64,000 bases of DNA from positions 1-64,000 of the forward strand of contig NZ_JACRMG010000007.1 of NCBI RefSeq assembly GCF_016219575.1, written 5' to 3'. Every line of letters starts with the position of its first letter. The first letter of the stretch is position 1. The notes beneath the pieces were generated by a model. That model searched no databases. It was given only the letters and a program-made list of their open reading frames with translations, and was not told the DNA's origin. Positions 1 to 9,166 of the stretch are shown here, in pieces. The translations under genes were made by a program, and so were the position numbers. The stretch is from Bradyrhizobium sp. (GTDB lineage: Bacteria; Pseudomonadota; Alphaproteobacteria; Rhizobiales; Xanthobacteraceae).

Positions 1-497
1 ACTGCCCAGGGCTGAGCATCCACATAGGTCGCTCCACCATACTTCAGCGTCGGCCCCGTTCCGCCCGCGACTGGATCGAAGGAATAGGTGCTGCCGTTCA
101 AGACAAGCTTTGTCACACCGTTCGACTCGATCACAGTGCCCATCGGCGCAGGCACTCCGATCACGCCGTCATGGTTCAGGTCTTGCTGGAAACTGACCTC
201 AATCGACTGCAATGCGCTACTGCTGGCAGAAGCGTTTGCCAGCGGCCTCGAAACAAAGTTGCCGTTGGTGTCAGTGTTCCAGATCGTATAGACGCTGCTA
301 GCCGAATTGAACCAGGCTACCTGGTAACCGCTCGACGTCTGTTCCACGCCGATCACCGCCCAGGGCTGAGCATCCACATAGGTCGCTCCGCCGTACTTCA
401 GCGTCGGCCCCGTTCCGCCCGCGACCGGATTGAAGTAGTAGGTGCTTACGGTCAGAACCAGCTTGGTCACGCCCAACGATTCGATTGTAACCGATGT
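1..497 (-). repeat. Tandem 354-bp (118-aa) repeat inside the M10 protease gene
   Basis: Positions 1-78 and 355-432 are almost identical; the differences are mostly synonymous. The period is exactly 354 bp, so the repeat stays in frame. The encoded module contains VTKLVL, PVAGGTGPTLKYGGATYV and DAQPWAV in both copies. The third part of the module, between the near-identical blocks, holds a YQVAWFN and YTIWNTDTNG stretch. The first visible copy is cut by the window edge, so the copy number is unknown. The high DNA identity suggests recent duplication or gene conversion. Confidence 0.85.
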
Positions 498-1856
498 CAC
501 CGGAGCCGTCTGCGCGCCGAGAATGACGCTGGCGCTGAGCGCGATGTTGCCCGTGAGGTCGATCGCAAAGTCGGCAACGCCATCGCCGTTGATGTCGCCC
601 CGCAGCGTGGTGATGCCACTGCTGTAGGAATAGTTGAGCGCGTAGGCGCCGCCGTCGAAAGCCGAGGTGCCGAGGAAGCGGAACGAGCCCATCGCGGAAA
701 TGTCGATGAGGTCGCCCGAACTGAAGTCGGTGATGATGTCATGCTGGCCGCTGGCCGCCGAGCTGTGGCCGGAAGCGAATACAAATGTGTCGGCGCCGCC
801 ATTGCCCGTCATCGTGTCGCGGCCGGCGCCACCGGTGAGCCGGTTGGCGATCGCGTTGCCGACGAGGGTATCGGCGCCAGAGCCGCCGATCGCATTCTCG
901 ATCAGGGAACTCGTATTGCCGTTGAACAGATACGCATTGTAGACGTTGCCGGCCGCATAATGGCCGGCGCCGAGATAGGCGAGTTGCGCGGCCGAGGTGA
1001 TGCTCGACGCACCCGGATTGAGGTTGATCGAAACCGCCGTCGTGTAGTTCGACAGGTCGTAGGTGTCGATGCCGTTGCCGTCCCAGATCGTCTCGAAAAC
1101 GCGGTTCGCCGAGCCGCCCGCGCCGCCGCCAGGCGCCAGTTGGGCGACGCCGTTGATGAACATCTGTCCGGTCGTCGAACTCCAAGTATAGACCGTGTTG
1201 CTGCTCTGGGTGTTGTAGTTGGCGCCATAGAGCGTCTGCAGGGCGAGGATGTCGTTCGCCATGTAGGTCTGCGAGAAGCCGTAGGATTCGGCCGTGTACC
1301 CCGTGAGCGGCGCCCCCGCATAGCTGCGGTAGCTCATGATGGAGTATTCGGAGTTGTCGTGCGCGTACGGCACCGCGACGTTGGAGACGCCGCCGGTCTC
1401 CTGGCTGTGCTTGAGGCCGAGCGCGTGCCCTAGTTCGTGCAGCGCCGTGGCGAAGAAGTAGTTGCCCGACGCCGCCGCCGCGTAGTTGTAGGCAGTGCCG
1501 AACCAGATATCGCCGCCGGACGCGGAGCTCCACGGATAGTAGGCGTAGGAGGTCGGATTTGCCGCCGGCGACTGTGCGATCTGGAGGTCGGCGGTATTGG
1601 TGCCGGCATAGCTGATCGAAATGTTGGTGTAGCCCTTGATCAGCCCGACAGCGTAGTTGATCGCCGACTGCATCGCGGCCGGCGCCGACGAAAAGCCGGA
1701 TACCGCGGGTTCATTGTCGGGGGAATAGCCGCTGGCCGGATAGTCGCTCGTCGAATCCGGAAAGCTGTAGGTGATCGAGCCGCTCCACTTGGTGCCGCCG
1801 AGCAGGCCATCGATTTCAGGATTGTTGGTTGCACTGACGCCGACAGCGGTAGCCAC
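1..1856 (-). CDS. Serralysin-like M10 metalloprotease with RTX and Trp-rich repeats, partial
   Basis: About 618 codons are visible and the 3' end lies outside the window. A GTG start at 1856 is the only start between the upstream in-frame stop (1890-1892) and the conserved part, and CGGAGAT sits just upstream. The protein begins without a signal peptide, as expected for type I secretion. The zinc motif HELGHALGLKH is at residues 140-150, followed by the Met-turn SIMSY (about 172-176), which places it in peptidase family M10 (serralysin). Glycine/aspartate-rich RTX-type calcium-binding motifs (GGSGADTLVGN, GGAGRDTMTGNGGADT) follow. After them come tandem modules rich in Trp and Tyr ending in QDLNHDGVIG, resembling the W_rich_C family. 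Secreted protease activity is inferred from the motifs. No type I exporter gene is visible. Confidence 0.88.
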   Translation of the reverse strand, partial: MATAVGVSATNNPEIDGLLGGTKWSGSITYSFPDSTSDYPASGYSPDNEPAVSGFSSAPAAMQSAINYAVGLIKGYTNISISYAGTNTADLQIAQSPAANPTSYAYYPWSSASGGDIWFGTAYNYAAAASGNYFFATALHELGHALGLKHSQETGGVSNVAVPYAHDNSEYSIMSYRSYAGAPLTGYTAESYGFSQTYMANDILALQTLYGANYNTQSSNTVYTWSSTTGQMFINGVAQLAPGGGAGGSANRVFETIWDGNGIDTYDLSNYTTAVSINLNPGASSITSAAQLAYLGAGHYAAGNVYNAYLFNGNTSSLIENAIGGSGADTLVGNAIANRLTGGAGRDTMTGNGGADTFVFASGHSSAASGQHDIITDFSSGDLIDISAMGSFRFLGTSAFDGGAYALNYSYSSGITTLRGDINGDGVADFAIDLTGNIALSASVILGAQTAPVTSVTIESLGVTKLVLTVSTYYFNPVAGGTGPTLKYGGATYVDAQPWAVIGVEQTSSGYQVAWFNSASSVYTIWNTDTNGNFVSRPLANASASSSALQSIEVSFQQDLNHDGVIGVPAPMGTVIESNGVTKLVLNGSTYSFDPVAGGTGPTLKYGGATYVDAQPWA

Positions 1857-2046
1857 GTCCGATCTCCGGGATTCGTTTCCTTCAAATGACTAGCATTGCG
1901 GTTGGAATGCTAGATGCGCACACCATACATCCGGCTTAATTTCGACCGCGTCCGTGCAGGCTTGATAGCAACACTTTCTTAACCAGGATTTACTGCACAA
2001 AGAAGCCGGGGAACGAAACGCGGCACGGTCAAGAAAGAGGAAAAAG

Positions 2047-2361
2047 GTGAGGAAAACCCGCCGTTCCGGCGTACTATTGGCAATGCTGCCGGCTGCTGTG
2101 GTGCTGCTGCCGGTTCCTGACCGTATTTCTCCGGGAGAGGATACCCCGATGTACAGAAAAGCCAATGCGGGAGAGCCGTCTGCCGCCTCACCGGAACGCA
2201 CCATGCCGCCCGCGCGGAACCCCAAAATCGCCGTGGCGGAGGAATACGAGATCGCGCGGCGCCGCGGCACGGCCGAGGCGCTCGAGCTCTTCATTGCCCG
2301 GCATCCGGACAGCAGCCTGGCCGAGCGGGCGCGCACCGAACTAAGGCAAATGAAGCGATAG
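2047..2361 (+). CDS. Small exported protein with TPR-like C-terminus, unknown function
   Basis: The 104-residue product starts at a GTG preceded by the purine run AGAGGAAAAAG. The N-terminus (RKTRRSGVLLAMLPAAVVLLPVP) looks like a signal peptide or membrane anchor. The middle is proline-rich and low in complexity. The C-terminal 40 residues (EEYEIARRRGTAEALELFIARHP and SSLAERARTEL) form two predicted amphipathic helices of the kind found at the ends of rhizobial exported and caspase-like proteins. The opposite-strand reading frame lacks these features. Function is unknown. It stands alone between the protease and the CoA-transferase gene. Confidence 0.6.
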   Translation: MRKTRRSGVLLAMLPAAVVLLPVPDRISPGEDTPMYRKANAGEPSAASPERTMPPARNPKIAVAEEYEIARRRGTAEALELFIARHPDSSLAERARTELRQMKR

Positions 2362-2511
2362 GGTGCGGCGGCCAAGACCGGGCGCAGGCCAATTTCATGG
2401 ATGTATGCGTCGCAGGGAGGCAGGCCCCCCTTCCCGGCATTTGGAAATGCTCAACAAATTGTTTAAGCACTAACTCACGCTTTTCGGCCGGCAAGAAAAC
2501 GAGAGATTTCA

Positions 2512-3705
2512 ATGCCCTTCCCGCGCGCTTCCCAGGCCCTCTCCCGCTTTACCGTGCTCGACCTCACCCGCGTCCGCTCCGGGCCGACCTGCGTGCGCCA
2601 GCTCGCCGATTGGGGCGCCAACGTCATCAAGGTTGACGCACTTCTGGAAGATGCCGCCGGCGAGCAGCCGGGCGGCCCGCGCCAGGGCTCGGACTTCCAG
2701 AACCTGCACCGCAACAAGCGGGCCATGACGCTGAACCTGAAAGATCCCAGGGGCCTCGAGGTGTTCATGCGGCTGGCGAAACAGGCCGACGTCATCGTCG
2801 AGAATTTCCGTCCCGACGTGAAGGCCAAGCTCGGCATCGACTATGAGAGCGTGCGCAAGGTCAATCCACGCATCGTGTATGGCAGCATTTCCGGCTTCGG
2901 CCAGGACGGCCCCTACCACAAGCGCCCGGGCTTCGATCAGATCGCCCAGGGCATGGGCGGGCTGATGTCGGTCACCGGCGCGCCGGGCGCCGGCCCGATG
3001 CGGGTCGGCATCCCCGTCGCCGACCTCACCGCGGGGCTCTTCTGCGCGCTCGGCATCCTCACCGCCCTGCTCGAGCGCGACGTCTCGGGCGAAGGCCAGT
3101 GGGTGCAGACCTCGCTGCTGCAGGCACAGATCTTCATGCTCGATTTCCAGGCCGCACGCTGGCTGATGGAAAAGGAAGTGGCAAAACAAGCCGGCAACAA
3201 CCACCCGACATCGATCCCGACCGGCGTATTCAAGACTTCGGACGGCTATATCAACATCGCCACCACCGGCGGCCGCATCTGGGAGCGCTGCGCGCAGGCC
3301 ATTGGCGCGCCCGAGCTGGTCACCAACCCCGATTACGCTACCGCCCCTGCGCGCTCGAAGAACCGCGACGCGCTCAATGCCGCGATCGAAAAGCTCACCG
3401 AGAAGAAGTCGACGGAAACCTGGGTGAAGGAATTGAACGCCGCCGGCGTGCCCTGCGGTCCCATATATTCCATCGACCAGATGTTCGATGATGCGCAGGT
3501 CAAGCACCTCGGCATGGCGCAGCATGTGCCCAACGACGAGAATCGCCACATCCAGCTCGTCGGCCAGCCCGTCACGCTGTCGCGCACGCCGAGCAGGATG
3601 GCCGTGCGCCCGCCGGAATTCGGCGAGCAGACCGACGAGGTGCTGGCCGAGTTCGGCTTTGCCAATGACGAGATCGCAGAGCTCAGGCAGCGCAAGGTAG
3701 TGTGA
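2512..3705 (+). CDS. CaiB/BaiF family CoA transferase (class III)
   Basis: The 397-residue protein has the family length and pattern throughout: LDLTRVRSGPTCVRQLADWGA near the start, then VIKVD, NLHRNKRAMTLNL, VIVENFRPDV and YGSISGFGQDGPY. Asp171 in VADLTAG is at the position expected for the catalytic aspartate that forms acyl-CoA anhydride intermediates in formyl-CoA transferase. Members move CoA between organic acids in the cytoplasm. The substrate cannot be read from the sequence. The ATG at 2512 follows a GAGAG. The next gene starts 9 bp after the stop, so they are probably co-transcribed. Confidence 0.9.
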   Translation: MPFPRASQALSRFTVLDLTRVRSGPTCVRQLADWGANVIKVDALLEDAAGEQPGGPRQGSDFQNLHRNKRAMTLNLKDPRGLEVFMRLAKQADVIVENFRPDVKAKLGIDYESVRKVNPRIVYGSISGFGQDGPYHKRPGFDQIAQGMGGLMSVTGAPGAGPMRVGIPVADLTAGLFCALGILTALLERDVSGEGQWVQTSLLQAQIFMLDFQAARWLMEKEVAKQAGNNHPTSIPTGVFKTSDGYINIATTGGRIWERCAQAIGAPELVTNPDYATAPARSKNRDALNAAIEKLTEKKSTETWVKELNAAGVPCGPIYSIDQMFDDAQVKHLGMAQHVPNDENRHIQLVGQPVTLSRTPSRMAVRPPEFGEQTDEVLAEFGFANDEIAELRQRKVV

Positions 3706-3714
3706 GGCATCGGC

Positions 3715-4374
3715 ATGCAGGGAGCCGGCTATCTCGCGATCTGGAGCGACCTCACGCCCGAGGACGAGACCGACTGGGCGCACTGGATCACGCGCGAACA
3801 CGCCGCCGAGCGTGTCGGCATCAATGGATTTCTGGCCTGCCGCATCTTCCGCGCGCTTGGCACGGCGGCAAACCGCTATTTCATCCTCTACGAGCTCGAA
3901 GATGAAAAAGTGGTCGGCGGCGCCGACTACCTGGCGCGGCTCAACGCGCCGACACCGTGGTCGCAACGCATCATGCCGCGGCTGGGCAACTTTGCGCGCG
4001 GCGGCGGCCGCATTGCCGCTTCCGCCGGTCTCGGTCAGGGTGGCATCGTGGCGCCGCTTCGCCTCGATGCCTCGCCGTCATGGGATGCAGCCACCGTCAC
4101 CGCCGAGCTCGCGCGCCTCGACCGCATCATCGCCGCCCGGGTTCTCCTCACCGACATCGTAAAGACCTCGATTCCGACCAGCGAGAAAGGCATGCGCAGC
4201 AATGACGGCTCCTTTGCAGCCCTCGTGCTGATCGAAGGGCTGGATGAGGCCGCCGTCCGCAACGCACTGCATCATCTGCGCGCGCGATTGCCTGCCGAGC
4301 ATCGCAACGCCGTCGACGCCCTGCCGCTCTACCGGCTCGCCTTCAGCCTGCCGAAACGGCTGCTGCCGGGCTGA
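3715..4374 (+). CDS. Hypothetical protein linked to CoA transferase
   Basis: The 219-residue protein lies 9 bp downstream of the CoA-transferase gene and shares its high-GC codon use. It contains a stretch of the type DETDWAHWITREHAAERVGI, followed by FLACRIFRAL and YFILYELED. This resembles the alternating strand-helix pattern of dimeric alpha/beta-barrel (EthD-like) proteins, and a second similar half (ALVLIEGLDEAAVRNAL) follows. No signal peptide, membrane helix or catalytic motif is apparent. The fold assignment is a guess from pattern only; an accessory role in the same catabolic pathway is inferred from the spacing. Confidence 0.7.
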   Translation: MQGAGYLAIWSDLTPEDETDWAHWITREHAAERVGINGFLACRIFRALGTAANRYFILYELEDEKVVGGADYLARLNAPTPWSQRIMPRLGNFARGGGRIAASAGLGQGGIVAPLRLDASPSWDAATVTAELARLDRIIAARVLLTDIVKTSIPTSEKGMRSNDGSFAALVLIEGLDEAAVRNALHHLRARLPAEHRNAVDALPLYRLAFSLPKRLLPG

Positions 4375-4380
4375 GAGACC

Positions 4381-4454
4381 CGTAGGGCGGATTAGCCGAA
4401 GGCGTAATCCGCCGGTTGCAGCGGCGGATTACGCTGGCGCTAATCCGCCCTACG
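4381..4454. repeat. Nested palindromic intergenic element
   Basis: The outer arms (CGTAGGGCGGATTAG at 4381-4395 and its complement at 4440-4454) enclose a second inverted pair (GCGTAATCCGCC at 4402-4413 and its complement at 4423-4434). A cruciform or RNA hairpin of about 74 bases can form just after the stop of the upstream gene. I recognise this GTAGGGCGGATTAGC type as a dispersed palindrome in Bradyrhizobium-like genomes (from memory, not searched). It may also end transcription of the upstream operon, but there is no T-run. Confidence 0.75.
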
Positions 4455-4539
4455 CTTGCTGCCAAGGATTTCCTCAACGATTTCAGCTTCATTTCCAATA
4501 ATCAGAATTCCGCTTGACAGTTACGCAAATCAGAACTAT

Positions 4540-4970
4540 GTTGGGTGCACCCTGAGCCCGCCTGAGGGGCGTTTCGCGATCGTCACGATACGTTGGGCAC
4601 GGGATGCGATGGACGCTGCGGCGTCAGGCGAGCTTTGGTTCGCCGGACGAAAACGCGGCAGCGTACGGCGAAATCGTGTGGTCCTGGCGCCGCGACCCTG
4701 GCGTCTATCCTCGCCGGCCTGTGCTGGCGGGGCAACGGGGGCAAGACAGGCCGTTCCCCGGGGAGAGCGCGACATAAGCCGTAAAGCCATTGCGCGGGGA
4801 AGGCCGGGCTGTCCCGGCTGTACCTGTCAAATCCGTGTGCATTTTCTGTTGCACTCTTCGCACACGGTGATGCGGGCGCAGTCGGCGCCCGGCCTTCCCT
4901 GCGCCCTCTTTCCGAAAGAGGGCCAACGAAATGACAAACCCGGGCAAGGACGCGCCGCGGGAATGCGGAT
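4540..4970. repeat. Probable interspersed non-coding repeat region
   Basis: About 430 bp lie between the palindrome and tctA with no convincing gene; reading frames on both strands are compositionally odd and mutually exclusive. Blocks such as GGGTGCACCCTGAG, CGTTGGGCACGGGATGC and AATCGTGTGGTCCTGGCGCC resemble pieces of multi-copy intergenic sequence I recall from Bradyrhizobium chromosomes, where they yield many spurious ORFs. A C/T hairpin (CCCTCTTTCCGAAAGAGGG at 4904-4922) may act as the tctA-side terminator. Repeat status is inference only. Confidence 0.45.
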
Positions 4971-6482
4971 TCACGCCTTCGCCGGCCGCAGCGCACGCGT
5001 CACGCCGCTGAACAGGCGATCGATCACCGGCCAGAATAGCAGCACGATGGCGAGCGTCGTGATCGAGCCGACCAGGTAGTTCGACCAGAACACCTTCAGG
5101 TCGCCGCCGGCGCCGATCATCGAAAGGCGGAACGCATCCTCGGCGCGGTTGCCCAGCACCAGCGCCAGCGTGAACGGCGCCAGCGGAATGCCGATCTTCT
5201 TGAAGACGTAGCCGATCACGCCAAAGCCGAGCATCAGCCAGATGTCGAACATCGCGTTCTGGATCGCATAGGCCCCGATGGCGCAGGACACCACGATCAT
5301 CGGCGCCACGGCGGCGAACGGCACGCGCAGGATCGAGGCGAAGATCGGCACGGTGGTGAGCACGAGCACGAGGCCGACGACGTTGCCGAGATACATCGAG
5401 GCGATCAGGCCCCAGACGAAGTCCTTGTGCTCGACGAACAGCAGCGGCCCCGGATTGAGGCCCCACACCATCAGGCCGCCGAGCAGGATCGCAGCCGTCC
5501 CGGAGCCGGGAATGCCGAGCGCCAGCATCGGCAACAGCGCCGCGGTGCCGGAGGCATGGGCGGCGGTTTCCGGCGCGAACACGCCCTCGATGCGGCCCTT
5601 GCCAAAACTGTCCTGGTCCTTGGCAAAGCGCTTGGCGAGATTGTAGCCCATGAAGCTCGCCGCGATCGCGCCGCCCGGCGTAATGCCGAGCCAGCAGCCG
5701 ATGAAGGACGAGCGCAACAGGGTCACCCAGTATTTCGGCAGGTCTTTCCACACCGACAGCACCACGCGCAGCGAAATGCCGGCGGCATGCCCGCGCAGCG
5801 CCAGCCGCTCTTCCATGGTGAGCAGGATTTCGCTGATGCCGAACAGGCCGATCACCGCGACCAGGAAGTTGACGCCCCGGAGCAGTTCCGCCGAGCCGAA
5901 GGTCATGCGGAGATTGCCCGACACGGTGTCCATGCCGATGCCGGCGAGCAGGAGTCCGAGCGACATGGAGATGACCGTCTTGTGCTTGGCCTCGCGGCCG
6001 AGCCCGACGAAAGAGCAGAAGGTGAGAAGATAGACCGAGAAGAATTCCGGCGGGCCGAACTTGAGCGCAAAGGAGGAGATCATCGGCGCCAGGAAGGTGA
6101 TCAGGAGCACCGCGACCAGCGAGCCGATGAAGGAGGAGGTGAACGCCGCGGTGAGCGCCTCCGCCGCCCTGCCCTGCTGCGCCATCGGATAGCCGTCGAA
6201 GGTGGTCGCCACCGACCAGGCTTCGCCGGGGATGTTGAACAGGATCGAGGTGATGGCCCCACCGAACAGCGCGCCCCAGTAGATGCAGGAGAGCATCACG
6301 ATGGCCGATGTCGGATCCATGGTGAAGGTCAGCGGCAGCAGGATCGCCACGCCGTTGGGACCGCCAAGCCCCGGCAGCACGCCGACGAAAATGCCGAGCA
6401 CGAGCCCGATCATCATCAGCACAAGCGTCTTCCAGGTCAGCAGCACGGCAAAGCCGTGCATCAGAAGGCCGAAGGCTTCCAT
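4971..6482 (-). CDS. tctA: Tripartite tricarboxylate transporter large permease TctA
   Basis: The 503-residue product is a polytopic membrane protein with about 12 hydrophobic segments. It shows TctA family blocks: an opening glycine-rich GVLPGLGGPNGVAILLPLTF, then SCIYWGALFGGAI, GYPMAQQGRAAEAL and GSGTAAILLGGLMVWGL. Its length matches the family. I start it at 6482 (MEAFGLLMHG) because the 50 upstream in-frame residues are a low-complexity Ser/Arg stretch that reads through tctB. It takes up di- or tricarboxylates across the inner membrane with TctB and a periplasmic TctC. tctB ends 16 bp upstream and the two genes form an operon. Confidence 0.94.
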   Translation of the reverse strand: MEAFGLLMHGFAVLLTWKTLVLMMIGLVLGIFVGVLPGLGGPNGVAILLPLTFTMDPTSAIVMLSCIYWGALFGGAITSILFNIPGEAWSVATTFDGYPMAQQGRAAEALTAAFTSSFIGSLVAVLLITFLAPMISSFALKFGPPEFFSVYLLTFCSFVGLGREAKHKTVISMSLGLLLAGIGMDTVSGNLRMTFGSAELLRGVNFLVAVIGLFGISEILLTMEERLALRGHAAGISLRVVLSVWKDLPKYWVTLLRSSFIGCWLGITPGGAIAASFMGYNLAKRFAKDQDSFGKGRIEGVFAPETAAHASGTAALLPMLALGIPGSGTAAILLGGLMVWGLNPGPLLFVEHKDFVWGLIASMYLGNVVGLVLVLTTVPIFASILRVPFAAVAPMIVVSCAIGAYAIQNAMFDIWLMLGFGVIGYVFKKIGIPLAPFTLALVLGNRAEDAFRLSMIGAGGDLKVFWSNYLVGSITTLAIVLLFWPVIDRLFSGVTRALRPAKA

Positions 6483-6498
6483 GTCGCGCGCCCCGGCT

Positions 6499-7041
6499 CT
6501 AGCGGCCGAGGGCCGCTTCGAGCGGCCCCTTCGGCATGATGACGTCAAAGGCGACGTCGAAGGTGACGAACATCGCTGCGGTGAAGATGAAGGCGGTGAG
6601 CAACGACTTCCACCACGCGATCTTGCCGACAAAGTACATGAAGCCGGAGATCAGCAGGAAACTTGCCACATAGAGGCCGAGGAACTGGGTCGCTAGGACG
6701 AACAGCACGGTCGGCACGAACACGGCAAGCACGCGGCGGAGTTGCGCCTGCGTGACGAAGGTCTCACGCGCCTCCTTGCGCGACAGAAACGCCGCGACGA
6801 GGCCATAGAGGCTCGCGCCGGCGAGAATGATGGCGAGATAGAACGGGAAATAGCCGGGCTGCGGACCGGTGGATTCCCAGCCCGCGCCGGTGCGCCAGTT
6901 GTCCCAGCCGAGCGTCACAGCGAGCCCCAGCAGGAGAAGGCAGACGACGACGTCGACGGCGCGATTGCTGGTGACCGCAGGCGAGTTCGCCTCGGGCGCG
7001 GTCGGATCGTCGATGACGATTTCGATATCGGTGTTGGACAT
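6499..7041 (-). CDS. tctB: Tripartite tricarboxylate transporter small permease TctB
   Basis: About 180 residues with four predicted membrane helices (VVVCLLLLGLAVTLG, YFPFYLAIILAGASLYGLV, VLAVFVPTVLFVLATQFLG, SLLTAFIFTAAMFV) and the family's GPQPGYFPF motif after the first helix. The ATG at 7041 gives the normal N-terminus; a start 63 bases upstream is possible but adds an unlikely stretch. It is the small membrane subunit of the TctABC carboxylate uptake system. It lies 59 bp downstream of mtnA on the same strand, so mtnP-mtnA-tctB-tctA may be a single transcription unit. Confidence 0.9.
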   Translation of the reverse strand: MSNTDIEIVIDDPTAPEANSPAVTSNRAVDVVVCLLLLGLAVTLGWDNWRTGAGWESTGPQPGYFPFYLAIILAGASLYGLVAAFLSRKEARETFVTQAQLRRVLAVFVPTVLFVLATQFLGLYVASFLLISGFMYFVGKIAWWKSLLTAFIFTAAMFVTFDVAFDVIMPKGPLEAALGR

Positions 7042-7100
7042 GGGAAGGGAACCCGGCTGGCGATGATCGCAAACCGGGATACGTGCCGATGTGGCCCCCG

Positions 7101-8204
7101 TCAATGACCGGCGGCGCGCTCGGGGAATGCGCTCGCAAGTGCAGCACGGTCCGCGCGCAGCACGCCGCGCTCGGTGATCAGCCCCGTCACCAGCCGCGCC
7201 GGCGTGACGTCGAAGGCGTAGTTGGCCGCTTGCGAGCCCTCGGGAACTACGCGCACGGTCTCGATGCGGCCGTCGCGGGTGCGGCCGGTCATCTCCGTGA
7301 CTTCGCTGGCCTCGCGCTGCTCGATCGGGATTTCCGCAATCCCGTCATTGATACGAAAGTCGATGGTCGGCGACGGCAGCGCAACATAGAATGGCACGCC
7401 GTTGTCATGCGCGGCGAGCGCCTTCAGGTAGGTGCCGATCTTGTTGCAGACGTCGCCATTGGCGGCGACGCGGTCGGTGCCGACGATGGCGAGATCGACC
7501 ATGCGGTGCTGCATCAGATGCCCGCCGGTGTTGTCGACAATCACCGTGTGCGGTACGCCGTGATGGCCGAGCTCCCAGGCGGTCAGCGAAGCGCCCTGGT
7601 TGCGCGGGCGGGTCTCGTCGACCCAGACGTGGACGGGGATGCCGCGGTCGTGGGCCTGGTAGATCGGCGAAGTCGCGGTTCCCCAGTCCACGGTGGCAAG
7701 CCAGCCGGCGTTGCAATGGGTCAGCACGTTGACCGCCTCGCCGGGCTTCTTGAAAGCGGCGATCTTCTCGATCAGGGCGAGGCCGTTCCTGCCGATCTCG
7801 CGATTGATGGCCACATCCTCTTCCGCGATCTCGGCGGCCCGCGCATAGGCTGCCTGCGCTCGCGACGACGGCGGCAACGGCCGCAGCGTGCGCATCATCT
7901 CGTCAAGCGCCCATTTCAGGTTGATCGCCGTGGGGCGCGAATTCACCAGAAGCTCGTAGGCACGGTCGAGATTGGCGTCGGAACGGTCGTCGCGCATGGC
8001 GAGCGCCATGCCAAAAGCGGCGGTGGCGCCGATAAGCGGGGCGCCGCGCACCAGCATGGTGCGGATCGCATCGGCCGCGGCAGCCGCGTTCTCGATTCCG
8101 ACGACGACGAATTCATGCGGCAAACGGCGCTGGTCGATCGCGCTCACGGACCAGCCGTCGGGCTTGAGCCAGATGCTGCGAAAATGCTTGCCGTCGACCT
8201 TCAC
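7101..8204 (-). CDS. mtnA: S-methyl-5-thioribose-1-phosphate isomerase
   Basis: The 367-residue enzyme converts 5-methylthioribose-1-phosphate to 5-methylthioribulose-1-phosphate in the cytoplasm. Family signatures include [15 protein letters not shown], the Cys of [11 protein letters not shown] and the Asp of [19 protein letters not shown], the two catalytic residues of MtnA/eIF2B-like isomerases. The start is a GTG at 8204 with GGAGGG 10 bases upstream. It overlaps the mtnP stop as GTGA, indicating translational coupling. No mtnK, mtnC or mtnD is nearby, which argues against the full methionine salvage pathway at this locus. Confidence 0.95.
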   Translation of the reverse strand: MKVDGKHFRSIWLKPDGWSVSAIDQRRLPHEFVVVGIENAAAAADAIRTMLVRGAPLIGATAAFGMALAMRDDRSDANLDRAYELLVNSRPTAINLKWALDEMMRTLRPLPPSSRAQAAYARAAEIAEEDVAINREIGRNGLALIEKIAAFKKPGEAVNVLTHCNAGWLATVDWGTATSPIYQAHDRGIPVHVWVDETRPRNQGASLTAWELGHHGVPHTVIVDNTGGHLMQHRMVDLAIVGTDRVAANGDVCNKIGTYLKALAAHDNGVPFYVALPSPTIDFRINDGIAEIPIEQREASEVTEMTGRTRDGRIETVRVVPEGSQAANYAFDVTPARLVTGLITERGVLRADRAALASAFPERAAGH

Positions 8205-9076
8205 GACCGAAGCACCCTCCCCGCCACGGCATCGAGCTTCTTGAGCAGCGCGGGATCGCGCGCCTCCGGCGCGGTGATCAGCGCGGTCTCCAGGGCGCGA
8301 TCGGAACCGAGCGGGCACGGCTCGTGTTCCCGCGGGAAATCCCGCGCCAGCCGCGACACCAGCGCCTTCGCCTTGTCGGCGTTGGAATTGAGCATGCGGA
8401 TAATGTCCTGCACGGTGACCGCGTCATGATGGGGATGCCAGCAATCGAAATCGGTGACCATAGCGACGCTGGCGTAGCAAATCTCAGCCTCGCGGGCGAG
8501 TTTGGCCTCGGGCATATTGGTCATGCCGATCACGGAATAGCCGGCTGCCTTGTAGGTCAGGCTTTCGGCGAGGCTGGAGAATTGCGGACCTTCCATGCAG
8601 ACATAGGTGCCGCCATCGACGGCGTCGATGCCTTCGGCTTTCGCGGCAGCGGCGAGATGCTCGCGCAGGCGCGGCGAGACCGGATTGGCCATCGAGACAT
8701 GGGCGACGCAGCCCTTGCCGAAGAAAGAGCTTTCACGCCTGTAGGTACGGTCGACGAACTGATCCACCAGCACGAAGCATCCGGGCGGCAGTTCCTCCTT
8801 GAAGGAGCCGCAAGCCGACAGCGCAACGAGGTCGGTGACCCCCGCCCGCTTCAGCGCGTCGATATTGGCGCGGTAGTTGATGTCGGAGGGCGACAGCACA
8901 TGACCCTTGCCATGGCGCGGCAGAAAGACAATCGGCAAGCCCCCGAGCGTGCCGCGCCGGAGCGGCGCCGACGGCTCGCCCCAGGGGCTTGCAACTGTCT
9001 CGTCGCGGACGTTTTCCAGGCCCGGCAGGTCATAGATGCCGGACCCGCCGATAATGCCGAGCACGGCGCGGGTCAT
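8201..9076 (-). CDS. mtnP: S-methyl-5'-thioadenosine phosphorylase
   Basis: The 291-residue protein belongs to the nucleoside phosphorylase PNP/MTAP family: [13 protein letters not shown] at the N-terminus, the phosphate-contacting [39 protein letters not shown] and [14 protein letters not shown]. It phosphorolyses methylthioadenosine (and possibly 5'-deoxyadenosine) to adenine and the ribose-1-phosphate derivative. The Asp of VTDFDCWH matches the adenine-selective residue of MTAP rather than the Asn of purine phosphorylases. It precedes and overlaps mtnA by four bases, and is divergent from the class II aldolase gene 90 bp away. Confidence 0.95.
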   Translation of the reverse strand: MTRAVLGIIGGSGIYDLPGLENVRDETVASPWGEPSAPLRRGTLGGLPIVFLPRHGKGHVLSPSDINYRANIDALKRAGVTDLVALSACGSFKEELPPGCFVLVDQFVDRTYRRESSFFGKGCVAHVSMANPVSPRLREHLAAAAKAEGIDAVDGGTYVCMEGPQFSSLAESLTYKAAGYSVIGMTNMPEAKLAREAEICYASVAMVTDFDCWHPHHDAVTVQDIIRMLNSNADKAKALVSRLARDFPREHEPCPLGSDRALETALITAPEARDPALLKKLDAVAGRVLRS

Positions 9077-9166
9077 GACTGCTCCAGATCAATCGTGTCG
9101 GGGGAAAGTTCGACTATACTGCGGCGCAATAATCAACCCTTGTTATCCGGCACGAAGCACGTTGAT

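Noticed and set aside
171..1433. Long plus-strand frame of 420 codons opposite the protease gene
   Set aside because: It is the antisense shadow of the M10 protease, rich in Arg/Val/Asp with no motif, while the minus frame has zinc-binding, Met-turn and RTX motifs.
4456..5079. Several overlapping frames on both strands of 60-207 codons
   Set aside because: No ribosome-binding site or motif; they lie in a probable non-coding repeat and run into tctA.
5427..6539. 370-codon plus frame inside tctA
   Set aside because: Antisense shadow, dominated by Arg/His/Gln/Asp; tctA on the other strand has clear membrane helices and family motifs.
8324..9166. 281-codon extension upstream of the class II aldolase
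   Set aside because: Antisense to mtnP; the family starts at 9167.
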